A stretch of DNA of 64,000 bases from Caballeronia sp. LZ062 (lineage in GTDB: Bacteria > Pseudomonadota > Gammaproteobacteria > Burkholderiales > Burkholderiaceae), in contig NZ_JARTWB010000001.1 of NCBI RefSeq assembly GCF_031450785.1, positions 806,001-870,000 of the forward strand. Reading direction: 5' to 3'. This document shows, piece after piece, positions 53,845-63,708 of this stretch. Each line of letters begins with the position of its first letter. Position 1 is the first letter of the stretch. The position numbers and the translations under genes are program-made. The notes under the pieces were generated by a model that was not told where the DNA came from, made no database searches, and saw only the letters and a list, made by a program, of their open reading frames with translations.

Positions 53845-53990
53845 CCGCTTGCGGCGACGTGTCGCGCCGTGCCGTCGACAATCCTCGCCATTAGTCCTGA
53901 ATCGGTCAAAACGGCCGGTCGTGTAGAAAAACTACCACACTTTTGCGTGCGAAATGCTGCATTGCACTAGGAATCGGGCAGGGCAAACCC

Positions 53991-53996
53991 TATAAT
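53991..53996 (+). promoter_or_regulatory. Candidate -10 box of the DUF3563 gene
   Basis: A perfect TATAAT lies 42 bp upstream of the ATG at 54038. The best -35-like hexamer (TTGCAC at 53972) is too far away at a 23-bp spacing, so the promoter may be of activated type. Confidence 0.4.
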
Positions 53997-54037
53997 CATT
54001 GCTAAGGGAAAACCCTCAACACCAACCGGAGCCTGAC

Positions 54038-54190
54038 ATGAGCTACCTCTTCGCACTGCTGCAAAAATTCGCATCGTTCTTCGAATCGCCGCACCTCCCG
54101 ATGGACAAAGACTACTCGTATCAAGCACGTTTCCGCGAATCCGAGCGTCAACGCAAGGCGCGCGGCACGGCATTCGGCTTCTATCTGTAA
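54038..54190 (+). CDS. DUF3563 family small protein
   Basis: 50 residues from the ATG at 54038, ribosome binding site ccgga. N-terminal MSYLFALLQKFASFFESPHL and the central DKDYSYQARFRESERQRKAR match the DUF3563 pattern common in Burkholderiaceae. Function unknown; strong single-gene expression is suggested by the TATAAT upstream. Confidence 0.75.
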   Translation: MSYLFALLQKFASFFESPHLPMDKDYSYQARFRESERQRKARGTAFGFYL

Positions 54191-54434
54191 TGCGCGGCTA
54201 AAGGCGGCGCGGGACAAATCAAAGTAAGCAAGACGTGACGGCAAGCGCCGTACACCCGCCCGCCAGTTTTTTCGTTGTTGTAGTTTTTCTAGCCGTCATC
54301 CACGCTTTTCTTCTCCGCGCTCAGTCGCGCGCGAGTCAGCCGTCCTCCCTCCCCGTTTTTCCGCGCCCGTCGTCGGACGAGCCGCCGCGGTATGCTTTCG
54401 CTCTCACGAACCCTTGCGCATTGCGCGGCCCCAC

Positions 54435-55052
54435 ATGACTGGCGACGTCCATTTCTACGATCCGAGCAAAGGCCACGGCCTGCCGCATGACCCATTCAAG
54501 GCGATCGTCGCGCCGCGCGTGATCGGCTGGATCTCCAGCCGTACCGCTGAAGGCGGCGTCAACCTCGCGCCGTACAGCTTTTTCGGCGCATTCGCGAGCT
54601 TTCCGTACGTGATCGGCTTCTCGAGCGAAGGCCGCAAGGACAGCATCAGCAACATAGAGGCGACGGGCGAGTTCGTCTGGAACATGTCGACGCGGCCGCT
54701 CGCGGAGCGCATGAACCGCACGTCCGCGCCGGTGGCTCCGGAAGTCGATGAGTTCGAACTCGCCGGGCTGACGAAGGGGCATGGCCGCAACGTGGACGTG
54801 CCGCATGTCGCTGAATCTCCGGCGGCGCTCGAATGCAAGCTGCTGCAAGTCGTCCGCATCCACGATCTCGCCGGCCAGCCGATGAACAACTGGCTCGCGC
54901 TCGGCCAGGTGGTCGGTGTCCATATCCGCAACGAGTTCCTCAAAGACGGTCTCTTCGATACCGCCGCCGCGCGCCCGATCATGCGTGCGGGTTATCGCGC
55001 CGATTACGCCGAAATCGGCGAGATGTTCCAGATGTTCCGGCCGAGCGCCTGA
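54435..55052 (+). CDS. Flavin reductase-like domain protein
   Basis: 205 residues; FMN-binding split-barrel pattern KAIVAPRVIGWISSRTAEGGVNLAPYSFFGAFASFPYVIGFSSEGRKDSISNIEATGEFVWNMS. Flavin reductases of this type supply reduced FMN or act in coenzyme F420-like oxidoreductions; the partner is unknown. No good ribosome binding site is seen. Confidence 0.85.
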   Translation: MTGDVHFYDPSKGHGLPHDPFKAIVAPRVIGWISSRTAEGGVNLAPYSFFGAFASFPYVIGFSSEGRKDSISNIEATGEFVWNMSTRPLAERMNRTSAPVAPEVDEFELAGLTKGHGRNVDVPHVAESPAALECKLLQVVRIHDLAGQPMNNWLALGQVVGVHIRNEFLKDGLFDTAAARPIMRAGYRADYAEIGEMFQMFRPSA

Positions 55053-55183
55053 GCCAATAGGCCGAAGCATCGGCTTCGCGCCGCGACTTGTCGCGGCGCG
55101 ACACGCCTGCATCGTTCCCCGCTTCTACCGCTTCCGTCGCGGAGCCTTGTCCAATAAGGGCCTCCGGGCGTGTCTTCTCGAAG

Positions 55184-55224
55184 TGCGACAAATCGGTGTC
55201 GTATTTCCACATGTGATTGTCGCA
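55184..55224. promoter_or_regulatory. Inverted repeat upstream of proV, candidate operator
   Basis: TGCGACAA (55184-55191) and TTGTCGCA (55217-55224) are perfect reverse complements, centres 33 bp apart (about three turns), 84 bp before proV. The GlxA/GbdR regulator at 57389 is a possible binder. Confidence 0.5.
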
Positions 55225-55307
55225 AATAGTCGGCTCACGGCACTTTTTTCTGGCAACTATGTATGCAGAGCGCGGAAGCGCGTCCGCCACGGTTCTGGAG
55301 AGTGTCG

Positions 55308-56486
55308 ATGGATTCCCCCAAGGTAGTGGTCGAAGGGCTGTGCAAAGTGTTCGGCAGCAACCCGAAACAGGCGATCGACCTGTTGGCCGGCGGCGCGTCG
55401 AAGGAGGAAGTCTTCGCGCGTACCGGGCAGATCGTCGGCGTGCACAACGTCTCGTTCGACGTCAGGGAAGGCGAAATCTTCGTGCTGATGGGCTTGTCCG
55501 GCTCCGGCAAGTCCACGCTGATCCGTCTTATCAACCGGCTCGTCGATCCGACCGCCGGCAAGGTGCTGATCGACGGGCGCGACGTGGCCGCCGTGCCGCG
55601 CTCCGAACTGACCGCGCTGCGCCGCCGCGACATGAGCATGGTGTTTCAGTCGTTCGCGCTGATGCCGCAGCGCACCGTGTTGTCGAACGCCGCTTTCGGG
55701 CTGGAAGTCGCGGGCGTCGGGCGCAAGGAACGCGAGTCGCGCGCCATGACCGTGCTCGAACAAGTGGGCCTCGCGCCGTTCGCGCAGAAACTGCCGTCGC
55801 AATTGTCGGGTGGCATGCAGCAGCGCGTGGGCCTCGCGCGGGCGCTTGCCGTCAACCCTTCGCTGATGATCATGGACGAGGCGTTCTCCGCGCTCGATCC
55901 GTTGAAGCGCAAGGAAATGCAGAACGTGCTGCTCGATCTTCAGCGCGAGCAACGCCGTACGATTCTCTTCGTCTCGCACGATCTCGAAGAAGCCATGCGC
56001 ATCGGCACGCGCATCGCAATCATGGAAGGCGGCCGCGTGGTGCAGATCGGCACGCCGCAGGAAATCATCACGAATCCCGCTGACGACTACGTGCAGGCCT
56101 TCTTCGAAGGCATCGACACGAGCCGTTACCTGACGGCCGGCGATCTCATGCAGACCGACGCCGTGCCGGTCATGAAGCATTCGCCGCAGATCGACGCATC
56201 GAGCGTCGCGAAGACGCTCAACGGCAGCGCCGAGTACGCGTTCGTGCTGGACGCCGAGCGCCGCATTCGCGGCCTCGTCGGGCGCGATGCGAGCGGCAAT
56301 GCCGTGCCGCAAATCCATCATGTCGAGTGCATTCAGCGCAGCATGACGCTCGACGACGTGGTGAACCGCGTCGTCGCGAGCCCCGCCCCGCTGCCCGTCG
56401 TCGATGCGGACGGTTCGTACTGTGGTTCGGTCAACAAGACGAACGTGCTTCAGGTCTTAACGCGCCATCGAGGTTCCCATGTCTGA
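55308..56486 (+). CDS. proV: Glycine betaine/proline ABC transporter ATP-binding protein
   Basis: 392 residues from the ATG at 55308 (ribosome binding site ggagag). Walker A GLSGSGKST, signature LSGGMQQRVGLARALA, Walker B LMIMDEAFSALDPL; the C-terminal ~110 residues form paired CBS-like domains that sense ionic strength in ProV/OpuA. It energises betaine uptake, with ProW overlapping by 8 bases. No substrate-binding ProX gene is in the window. Confidence 0.93.
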   Translation: MDSPKVVVEGLCKVFGSNPKQAIDLLAGGASKEEVFARTGQIVGVHNVSFDVREGEIFVLMGLSGSGKSTLIRLINRLVDPTAGKVLIDGRDVAAVPRSELTALRRRDMSMVFQSFALMPQRTVLSNAAFGLEVAGVGRKERESRAMTVLEQVGLAPFAQKLPSQLSGGMQQRVGLARALAVNPSLMIMDEAFSALDPLKRKEMQNVLLDLQREQRRTILFVSHDLEEAMRIGTRIAIMEGGRVVQIGTPQEIITNPADDYVQAFFEGIDTSRYLTAGDLMQTDAVPVMKHSPQIDASSVAKTLNGSAEYAFVLDAERRIRGLVGRDASGNAVPQIHHVECIQRSMTLDDVVNRVVASPAPLPVVDADGSYCGSVNKTNVLQVLTRHRGSHV

Positions 56487-57381
56487 AATCATTCCGCTCG
56501 GTAGCTGGGTCGATCACGGCGTCCACTATCTGCTCGACCACGACGCGAAAACGTTCGACTCCATCGGCAAGGTCATCGAGAGTTTCGCCGCGCTCATCGA
56601 ACATGGTCTGCAGGCCATCCCGATGTGGGCGCTCATGGCGATCTTCGTCGGCATCGGCTTGTGGCGCGTCGGCTGGCGTTTCGCGGCGTTCACGCTGCTG
56701 TCGCTGCTCCTCGTCTATGCCACAGGCTTCTGGGATCAGATGGTCATCACGTTGGGTCTTACGTTGTCCTCAACGTTTATCAGCCTGTTGCTGGGCGTAC
56801 CGCTCGGCATCTGGACAGCAAAGAGCAAGGTCGTCGAAATGGTCGTGCGTCCTGTGCTCGACCTCATGCAGACCATGCCCGCGTTCGTGTATCTGATTCC
56901 GGCTGCCATGCTATTCGGCCTCGGTCGCGTGCCCGGCATTCTGTCGACGGTTATCTTCGCGATGCCGCCTGCGGTGCGCCTCACGTCGCTCGGGATCAAG
57001 CACGTGAATCGGGAGATCGTGGAAGCGGGTCAGGCGTTCGGTTGCACGCAGTGGCAACTGCTTTACAAGGTGCAAATTCCCAACGCGCTGCCGTCCATCA
57101 TGACCGGCGTGAACCAGACCATCATGATGGCGCTGTCGATGGTCATCATCGCGTCGATGGTCGGCGCAGGCGGCCTCGGCAACGACGTGCTCGCGAGCAT
57201 TCAGCGGCTCGATATCGGCCTGGGCTTCGAAAGCGGCTTGTCTGTGGTGTTGCTCGCGATCATTCTCGATCGCATCACGGAGAGCTTCGGACGCTCGCCG
57301 GGCATGGCTCGCGCGCCGCTTCTCTCGGGCTTCAAGTCCGTGATGCGCGTGCGCCGCGCGCCCGCCGCGCAACAAGGTTGA
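56479..57381 (+). CDS. proW: Glycine betaine/proline ABC transporter permease
   Basis: 300 residues, BPD_transp_1 fold with about six helices and the EAA loop (EAGQAFGCTQWQLLYKVQIPNALPSIMTGVNQ). Starts within proV and its stop leaves 7 bp before the GlxA-type regulator, so proV-proW-regulator form one transcription unit. Confidence 0.93.
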   Translation: MSEIIPLGSWVDHGVHYLLDHDAKTFDSIGKVIESFAALIEHGLQAIPMWALMAIFVGIGLWRVGWRFAAFTLLSLLLVYATGFWDQMVITLGLTLSSTFISLLLGVPLGIWTAKSKVVEMVVRPVLDLMQTMPAFVYLIPAAMLFGLGRVPGILSTVIFAMPPAVRLTSLGIKHVNREIVEAGQAFGCTQWQLLYKVQIPNALPSIMTGVNQTIMMALSMVIIASMVGAGGLGNDVLASIQRLDIGLGFESGLSVVLLAIILDRITESFGRSPGMARAPLLSGFKSVMRVRRAPAAQQG

Positions 57382-57388
57382 TGCGTCC

Positions 57389-58381
57389 ATGAAGCGCGAT
57401 GCAGTCGTTCCCGCAGCCACCGACTCGCCGCTCGCCCATCTTGCGCACTTCGGCTTTCTCACGCTGCCGAACTTCTCGATGATCGCGTTCACGAGCGCAG
57501 TCGAAGTGCTGCGCATGGCGAACTACATCGGCCGCGCGGAGCATTACACGTGGTCGGTCATCACGCCGGATGGCGAGCCCGCGCGTGCGAGCAACGGCAT
57601 CACGGTGAAGCCAGCGAAGACGCTCGACAAAGCGGGAATGCCCGACGTGCTGATCGTCTGCGCAGGCTGGCACGTCGCCGATTATGTCGACGATACCGTG
57701 ATCGCGCTGTTGCAGCGCGCGCACGCGGCGGGCGTGCCGCTCGGCGGTATCTGCACCGGTCCGTATGCGCTGCTTGCGGCGAAGCTCTTGGACGGCTACC
57801 GCTGCACGCTGCACTGGGAAGACATGTCGCCGGTCAACAAGCGTTTCCCGCATGTGCGTTTCGCCGACGAGCTTTTCGTGATCGACCGCGACCGCGTGAC
57901 CTGCACGGGCGGCACGGCGCCGCTCGATCTCATGCTCAATCTCGTGAGCCTCAGGCTCGGGCAGGCGCATGCGGCGCAAGTGTCGGAACAGTTCATCGTC
58001 GAGCGTATTCGCGGCTCCACCGACTACCAGCCCATTCCGGTGGATGCGCGCGTCGGCTTCTCGCGGGCGGAACTCGTGGAAGTGGTGCGACTGATGGAAG
58101 CGAATATCGAAGAACCGCTTTCCCTCGATGAACTCGCGCGGCTCGTTCATTTGTCCCAGCGGCACCTTCAGCGCATGTTCAAGATGTTCCTGAGCGTCTC
58201 GCCGACGCATTACTACCTGACGTTGCGGCTGCGACGCGCACGCGATCTGCTGCGCAATACCGATGCATCGATCGCGCGCGTAACGAGCGTCTGCGGTTTC
58301 CATTCGCCTTGTCACTTCAGCAAGGCGTATCGCGCGCAGTTCGGCCATGCGCCGAGCGCGGAGCGGCGTCTGTCTGCGTGA
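57389..58381 (+). CDS. GlxA family AraC-type regulator (GbdR-like)
   Basis: 330 residues. N-terminal DJ-1/PfpI-like domain (LIVCAGWHVADYVDD, GGICTGPYALLAAKLLDG) and C-terminal AraC helix-turn-helix (LSLDELARLVHLSQRHLQRMFKMFLSVSPTHYYLTLRLRRARDLL). This is the GbdR/CdhR type controlling betaine, carnitine or dimethylglycine catabolism; sitting after proVW supports glycine betaine control. Confidence 0.88.
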   Translation: MKRDAVVPAATDSPLAHLAHFGFLTLPNFSMIAFTSAVEVLRMANYIGRAEHYTWSVITPDGEPARASNGITVKPAKTLDKAGMPDVLIVCAGWHVADYVDDTVIALLQRAHAAGVPLGGICTGPYALLAAKLLDGYRCTLHWEDMSPVNKRFPHVRFADELFVIDRDRVTCTGGTAPLDLMLNLVSLRLGQAHAAQVSEQFIVERIRGSTDYQPIPVDARVGFSRAELVEVVRLMEANIEEPLSLDELARLVHLSQRHLQRMFKMFLSVSPTHYYLTLRLRRARDLLRNTDASIARVTSVCGFHSPCHFSKAYRAQFGHAPSAERRLSA

Positions 58382-58413
58382 CCCCGCCGCTGAGCCGCGA
58401 AGCTAACCGACGA

Positions 58414-59178
58414 TCACGTTCGATAATCCGTCTTGCCGCCTTCGATCATGCGCAACGCGGCTTGCCATTGCAGCGCGGTGATGCCGTCTATCTCATCGCT
58501 GCGATACTGCGCGGAGGTAGTCTCGCAGACTTCACGCGAAGGCAGGTTCAGCTCGCCGCCGCCCGCAAGCGCGCGCAGTTGAATCTCGCAAGCGCGCTCC
58601 AGAAAATAGATCTCCTGAAACGCAGCGGGAATCGACCTGCCGCATGCAAGCAGGCCGTGATTGCGCAGGATCATCGCGTTATGCGGGCCGAGATCGTTGA
58701 CGAGACGGTCACGCTCCGCGAGATCCAGCGCAATGCCTTCATAGTCGTGATACGCAAGCTGCCCGTAGTACTTCAGCGCATGCTGGCTGATGGGCAAGAG
58801 CCCTTGTTTCTGCGCGGACACGGCGGCGCCCGCGGGCGTATGCGTATGCACGACACACACCACATCCGGCCGCGCCATGTGAATGGCCGAGTGAATGGTA
58901 AAACCCGCCGGGTTCACGCGATACCTATCCGGATGCTCGGCCGCCTTCGCATCCACCGCGCGGCCGTCGCTATCGATGCGCACGAGGTCCGATGCGCGCA
59001 TCTCGTCGAACAGCACGCCGTATCGGTTGATAAGGAAATGATGCTCCGGCCCAGGCACGCGCGCACTGATGTGCGTGAAGATCATGTCGGTCCAGCGGAA
59101 ATGCGCGATCACGCGATACAGCGCCGCCAGATCGCAGCGTAGCGCCCATTCTTGCTCGGAATAACCGTTAGTCTCCAT
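58414..59178 (-). CDS. Class II aldolase/adducin family protein
   Basis: 254 residues, ribosome binding site gaagga. Metal-binding class II aldolase/adducin domain with HFRWTDMIFTHISARVPGPEHHFLINRYG and HTHTPAGAAVSAQ and ILRNHGLLACG. Probable sugar-phosphate or keto-acid aldolase; the true substrate is unclear. Possibly co-transcribed with the next regulator on the same strand (25 bp apart). Confidence 0.85.
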   Translation of the reverse strand: METNGYSEQEWALRCDLAALYRVIAHFRWTDMIFTHISARVPGPEHHFLINRYGVLFDEMRASDLVRIDSDGRAVDAKAAEHPDRYRVNPAGFTIHSAIHMARPDVVCVVHTHTPAGAAVSAQKQGLLPISQHALKYYGQLAYHDYEGIALDLAERDRLVNDLGPHNAMILRNHGLLACGRSIPAAFQEIYFLERACEIQLRALAGGGELNLPSREVCETTSAQYRSDEIDGITALQWQAALRMIEGGKTDYRT

Positions 59179-59203
59179 GCCAGTCTCCTTCGGTTGAGAT
59201 GGA

Positions 59204-60292
59204 TCAGATGGCCTGTGCGCGGCCGGGAAACGTCTCGTCGTAGTCCGTTGCGTGATTCGCTTCTTCGGCGTCCTGCGCGCCGCGCTGCTCGCGGTACATC
59301 ATCGGCGGCAGGCCGAACTGCTTGCGGAATTCGCGGCCGAGGTGCGATGCATCGGAGAAGCCGCAGCTCGACGCGATATCGGCCACTGTCTTGTCCGAAC
59401 TCGTCAGCAGCCACGCGGCCGTGCGCAGCCGCACCTGCTTGGCGTACGCCTGCGGCGCCTTGCCTGTCTCGGCCTTGAAGAGACGTTCGAGTTGCCGCGT
59501 CGACATGTCCAGCTTGTGCGCGAGTTCGTCGAGCGTGAGCGAACGGCCCACGTGCTGCTCCATCAGAAGAATCGCGCGTTTGACCTTCGGATGCGTGGCA
59601 GGCGCCAGTCCCGGCGGATGCGGCTGCGGCGCATTGCCCTTTTGCATGTCGTCGACGAGCAGAATGCGCAGCGCCTTCTGCACCGTCGCGGTTTCGAAGT
59701 GACGCAGCAAAATGGCGGCGGCCACGTCGATGGAAGCGCGCCCGCCCGAACACGTGATGCGTCTTCTGTCGATCACGAAGAGCCGGTCCGCAACGAGCAG
59801 TTGCTCGTCGGCTTGCGGAAAACGCTCGACGAAATCCCAGTAGTGGAACCAGCTCACGCATACGCGATGGCCGTCCAGCACGCCCGCGCGCATCAGCGTG
59901 AAAACGCCCGTGCACATGCCGACGATGGTCGCGTCGCGGGCGGCGGCGCGGCGGATGAACTGGAGCGTGGCATCGCTCGCTGAAGGCCCGGAATGCAGAA
60001 GGCCGCCTACGACGACCACGTAGTCGAACGGTTCGGCCTGCTCGTACGTTTCCCACGGCGTGATCTGGATGCCGCAACTGGCGCGCACCGGCGCGAGCGT
60101 TTCGCCTATCACGCTCCATGAACATCGTACCGGGCGGCTGAAGTCGCCTTCGTCAGCGGAAAGACGCAGCAGATCGACGAAGCCGGAGAATGCAGTCAGC
60201 GTGAAATTCGGCAACAGCACGATGCCGAAACGGATGCGCGACTTCGACTGGCCGTCGATGGAGAGCGGCGGGAGAGACTCTGCGGGGTTCAT
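59204..60292 (-). CDS. GlxA family AraC-type regulator
   Basis: 362 residues from the ATG at 60292. PfpI-like N-terminus (DYVVVVGGLLHSGPSAS, GMCTGVFTLMRAGVLDG) and AraC C-terminus (GRSLTLDELAHKLDMSTRQLERLFKAETGKAPQAYAKQVRLRTAAWLL). Second GbdR-like regulator here; it may govern the aldolase or the serine/sarcosine genes. The N-terminal extension to 60337 is not supported. Confidence 0.87.
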   Translation of the reverse strand: MNPAESLPPLSIDGQSKSRIRFGIVLLPNFTLTAFSGFVDLLRLSADEGDFSRPVRCSWSVIGETLAPVRASCGIQITPWETYEQAEPFDYVVVVGGLLHSGPSASDATLQFIRRAAARDATIVGMCTGVFTLMRAGVLDGHRVCVSWFHYWDFVERFPQADEQLLVADRLFVIDRRRITCSGGRASIDVAAAILLRHFETATVQKALRILLVDDMQKGNAPQPHPPGLAPATHPKVKRAILLMEQHVGRSLTLDELAHKLDMSTRQLERLFKAETGKAPQAYAKQVRLRTAAWLLTSSDKTVADIASSCGFSDASHLGREFRKQFGLPPMMYREQRGAQDAEEANHATDYDETFPGRAQAI

Positions 60293-60408
60293 GCGCGTGA
60301 CGTGCGGCGGCTCTGGGGTATGCGGCGAGCATAACACCGGGCGCGCGCCACGGGCGCATGGTCAGAAAAGGGAAACGCCGCGCAGAACGCGCGGCGTGAA
60401 GTGATGAA

Positions 60409-60723
60409 TCAGGAGCCGAGAACGGCGAACGCCCAGGCAAACACGCCGCCGATGAGCGCGCCCGTCGAACGGCCAAGAACGCTCGCGACGGTGTAGTCGC
60501 CCCAACGCTGTTCGACTTCGGCTTTCAACACGCCGAAGTAGCGCAGTGCCGGATCGATGGAGCAGACGAGCATCAGGGCGGCCCATAGCGGCGCTTCGCG
60601 AGTGAGCACGTGTTCGGGAGCCAGAACGCCTGTCGCCTGAAGCCCGCCGACGACGGCGACGCCGACAAGAAACGCGAAAACCCAGGACTTGAAGAACTGA
60701 TCGGGAAGAGCGTGACTTTCCAT
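60409..60723 (-). CDS. Small hypothetical membrane protein
   Basis: 104 residues from the ATG at 60723; three hydrophobic segments (FFKSWVFAFLVGVAVVGGLQATG, APLWAALMLVCSIDPAL, ALIGGVFAWAFAVLG). No family recognised and no good ribosome binding site. The longer frame to 60975 is less likely. Upstream (60724-61030) I see no further gene. Confidence 0.55.
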   Translation of the reverse strand: MESHALPDQFFKSWVFAFLVGVAVVGGLQATGVLAPEHVLTREAPLWAALMLVCSIDPALRYFGVLKAEVEQRWGDYTVASVLGRSTGALIGGVFAWAFAVLGS

Positions 60724-61030
60724 TGCTGCAAACGGGATAAACGTGGGGATCGAAGAGGAGAAACGCGTGTGGGCGCTCCTCACGGACCTAGGGAATATAC
60801 CGAGGCCAGTCTCTTTAGCCGTTCGGAGCAATCTCAAAAAAGCCCCGGTTTGCAACGAAGCTGCGGAAAAACGCGCTGCGTCTAATGCGCTCTGGTACGC
60901 GCTGACGCCGGCATCCCATTTCCATGCCGTTTTTGTTCTATCGGCCGATATTGCGGTTTGGTGCAATGAGGCCATGTCGAACGCGCTCGTTCGCGCCGAC
61001 GACGCCTAACGCCAACCTTGAGGGCACGTC

Positions 61031-62425
61031 ATGAATGTGAGCGTTTTCGACCTGTTCAAGATCGGCATCGGACCTTCGAGCTCGCACACTGTCGGGCCGA
61101 TGATCGCCGCGTGCCGCTTTGCATCGCATGTCGAGGACGCCAATCTGCTCGGCTTCGTCACGCGCGTGCGCGCCGAGCTGTTCGGCTCGCTGGGCGCTAC
61201 GGGCAAGGGTCACGGCACCGACAAGGCGGTGCTGCTCGGTCTCGAAGGCAATCTGCCCGACCTGATCGATCCCGACACCATTGCGCCACGTCTCGCCGAC
61301 GTCCGCGCGAACAAGCGACTGAATCTGCTTGGCAAGCGCGCCATTGTCTTCGACGAGCGCGAGCACATCGGCTTCTATCGCAAGCTGATGCCGGGCGCGG
61401 CGGGATCGAGCATGGTGCATCCGAACGGCATGCGCTTTCAGGCGTTCGATGAACATGGGCAATTGCTTGTCGAGAAAGAGTATTACTCCGTGGGCGGCGG
61501 CTTCGTGACGAACCGCGAAGGCGATCGCGTCAACGGTGTGCGCGCGGGCGGGAGCGTGCCGTATCCGTTTCGCACCGGCGAAGACCTTATGCGTATCTGC
61601 CGGGAGACAGGTCTGTCTATCGCGGAAGTCACGTTTCAGAACGAATGCGCGAATCGCAGCCAGCAAGAGGTGCGCGAAGGCGTGCTGGCCGTATGGCGCG
61701 TGATGGCCGCGTGCGTCGAGCGCGGCTGCAAGGAGCGCGGCGAGCTGCCCGGACCGATGCACGTCAAGCGGCGCGCGGCGGACCTGTGCGCGCAATTGCG
61801 CTCGCGTTCCGAGGAATCGCTGCGCGATCCGCTCTCGATGCTCGACTGGGTGAATCTTTACGCGATGGCCGTCAACGAAGAAAACGCTTCGGGCGGACGC
61901 GTGGTCACTGCGCCGACCAACGGCGCGGCAGGCGTGATCCCTGCCGTGTTGCACTACTACGTGAAGTTCATGCACGGCGCGAACGACGAAGGCATTGTGC
62001 GGTTCCTTTTGACGGCGGCGGCCATCGGCATCATCTACAAGGAGACGGCTTCGATCTCCGGCGCGGAAGTGGGCTGTCAGGGCGAAGTGGGCGTCGCGTG
62101 TTCGATGGCCGCCGCCGCGCTGGCAGCCGTGATGGGCGGCACGCCCGCGCAAGTGGAAAACGCCGCTGAAATAGGCATGGAACACAACCTCGGCATGACG
62201 TGCGATCCCGTCGGCGGCCTCGTGCAGATTCCGTGCATCGAGCGCAACGCGATGGGCGCAATCAAGGCGATCAACGCCGCGCGCATGGCGATGAAGGGCG
62301 ACGGCCAGCATTACGTCTCGCTCGATTCGGTCATCAAGACCATGCGCGAAACGGGCGCGGACATGAAGACGAAATACAAGGAGACGTCACGCGGCGGGCT
62401 GGCCGTGAACGTCATCGAGTGCTGA
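61031..62425 (+). CDS. sdaA: L-serine ammonia-lyase (L-serine dehydratase)
   Basis: 464 residues, ribosome binding site gaggg. Single-chain iron-sulfur SdaA: N-terminal beta domain with [16 protein letters not shown], alpha domain with [22 protein letters not shown] and [20 protein letters not shown], providing the 4Fe-4S cysteines. It deaminates serine to pyruvate. Placed before soxBD as in the glyA-sox-sda gene set of betaine catabolism: sarcosine to glycine to serine to pyruvate. Confidence 0.95.
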   Translation: MNVSVFDLFKIGIGPSSSHTVGPMIAACRFASHVEDANLLGFVTRVRAELFGSLGATGKGHGTDKAVLLGLEGNLPDLIDPDTIAPRLADVRANKRLNLLGKRAIVFDEREHIGFYRKLMPGAAGSSMVHPNGMRFQAFDEHGQLLVEKEYYSVGGGFVTNREGDRVNGVRAGGSVPYPFRTGEDLMRICRETGLSIAEVTFQNECANRSQQEVREGVLAVWRVMAACVERGCKERGELPGPMHVKRRAADLCAQLRSRSEESLRDPLSMLDWVNLYAMAVNEENASGGRVVTAPTNGAAGVIPAVLHYYVKFMHGANDEGIVRFLLTAAAIGIIYKETASISGAEVGCQGEVGVACSMAAAALAAVMGGTPAQVENAAEIGMEHNLGMTCDPVGGLVQIPCIERNAMGAIKAINAARMAMKGDGQHYVSLDSVIKTMRETGADMKTKYKETSRGGLAVNVIEC

Positions 62426-62450
62426 AACACCGCTACGAAGGAAGAGACAC

Positions 62451-63695
62451 ATGGGCCGCTATTCGATATTCAGCCTGCTGCGCAACGGCATGTCGTATCA
62501 CGAGAACTGGGAGCGCCAATGGCGCAGCCCCGAGCCCAAGCGCGAATACGACGTGGTGATCGTCGGCGGCGGCGGGCATGGTCTCGCGACCGCCTACTAT
62601 CTCGCGAAAGAGCACGGCATTGCCAACGTCGCGATTCTGGAGAAGGGCTGGATCGGCGGCGGCAATACGGCGCGCAACACGACCATCGTGCGTTCCAACT
62701 ACCTGTGGGACGAATCGGCCGCGCTGTACGAGAAGGCAATGAAGCTGTGGGAGGGCCTCTCGCAAGACCTCAACTACAACGTGATGTTCAGCCAGCGCGG
62801 CGTGATGAACCTCGCGCACACGCTGCAAGACGTGCGCGATACCGAACGCCGCGTGAATGCGAACCGGCTCAATGGCGTGGATGCCGAGTTCCTCACACCC
62901 GCGCAGATCAAGGAAATCGAGCCGACCATCAACCTGAATAGCCGTTATCCGGTGCTCGGTGCGTCGATTCAGCGTCGCGGCGGCGTCGCGCGTCACGATG
63001 CGGTGGCGTGGGGCTTCGCACGTGGCGCGGATCAGGCGGGCGTGGACATCATCCAGAACTGCCAGGTCGTGGGCATTCGGCGTGACGGTGATCGCGTGAC
63101 CGGCGTCGATACGACGAGAGGTCATATCAAGGCAAAGAAGGTTGCCATCGTCGCGGCGGGAAATACCACAACGCTCGCGGACATGGCGGGCGTGCGGCTG
63201 CCGCTCGAAAGCCATCCGTTGCAGGCGCTCGTGTCCGAGCCCATTAAGCCGGTGGTCAACACGGTCGTGATGTCGAACGCGGTGCATGCGTATATCAGCC
63301 AGTCGGACAAGGGCGATCTCGTGATCGGCGCGGGCGTCGATCAATACACGGGCTTCGGGCAGCGCGGCAGCTTTCAGATCATCGAAGGCACGCTGGAAGC
63401 GATCGTCGAGATGTTCCCTGTGTTCTCGCGTGTGCGCATGAACCGCCAGTGGGGCGGCATAGTCGATGTTTCGCCGGACGCGTGCCCGATCATCAGCAAG
63501 ACCGACGTGAAGGGCCTCTACTTCAATTGCGGCTGGGGCACGGGCGGCTTCAAGGCGACGCCGGGTTCTGGCTGGGCGTATGCGCACACCATCGCGAAAG
63601 ACGAGCCTCATGCGTTGAATGCGCCGTTCTCGCTCGACCGCTTCTATACCGGCCATCTGATTGACGAACACGGCGCGGCTGCCGTGGCGCACTGA
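62451..63695 (+). CDS. soxB: Sarcosine oxidase beta subunit
   Basis: 414 residues, ribosome binding site gaagag. FAD-binding N-terminus [24 protein letters not shown], then [23 protein letters not shown]; the C-terminal region includes the conserved [17 protein letters not shown]. Heterotetrameric sarcosine oxidase oxidises sarcosine to glycine and formaldehyde/methylene-THF. Followed after 13 bp by soxD. Confidence 0.94.
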   Translation: MGRYSIFSLLRNGMSYHENWERQWRSPEPKREYDVVIVGGGGHGLATAYYLAKEHGIANVAILEKGWIGGGNTARNTTIVRSNYLWDESAALYEKAMKLWEGLSQDLNYNVMFSQRGVMNLAHTLQDVRDTERRVNANRLNGVDAEFLTPAQIKEIEPTINLNSRYPVLGASIQRRGGVARHDAVAWGFARGADQAGVDIIQNCQVVGIRRDGDRVTGVDTTRGHIKAKKVAIVAAGNTTTLADMAGVRLPLESHPLQALVSEPIKPVVNTVVMSNAVHAYISQSDKGDLVIGAGVDQYTGFGQRGSFQIIEGTLEAIVEMFPVFSRVRMNRQWGGIVDVSPDACPIISKTDVKGLYFNCGWGTGGFKATPGSGWAYAHTIAKDEPHALNAPFSLDRFYTGHLIDEHGAAAVAH

Positions 63696-63708
63696 AGGAG
63701 TACGAAAC

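Noticed and set aside
60601..60619. AGTGAG...CGGGA iteron-like sequence
   Set aside because: Spacing between the blocks is 8 rather than 6 bases and it lies in coding sequence.
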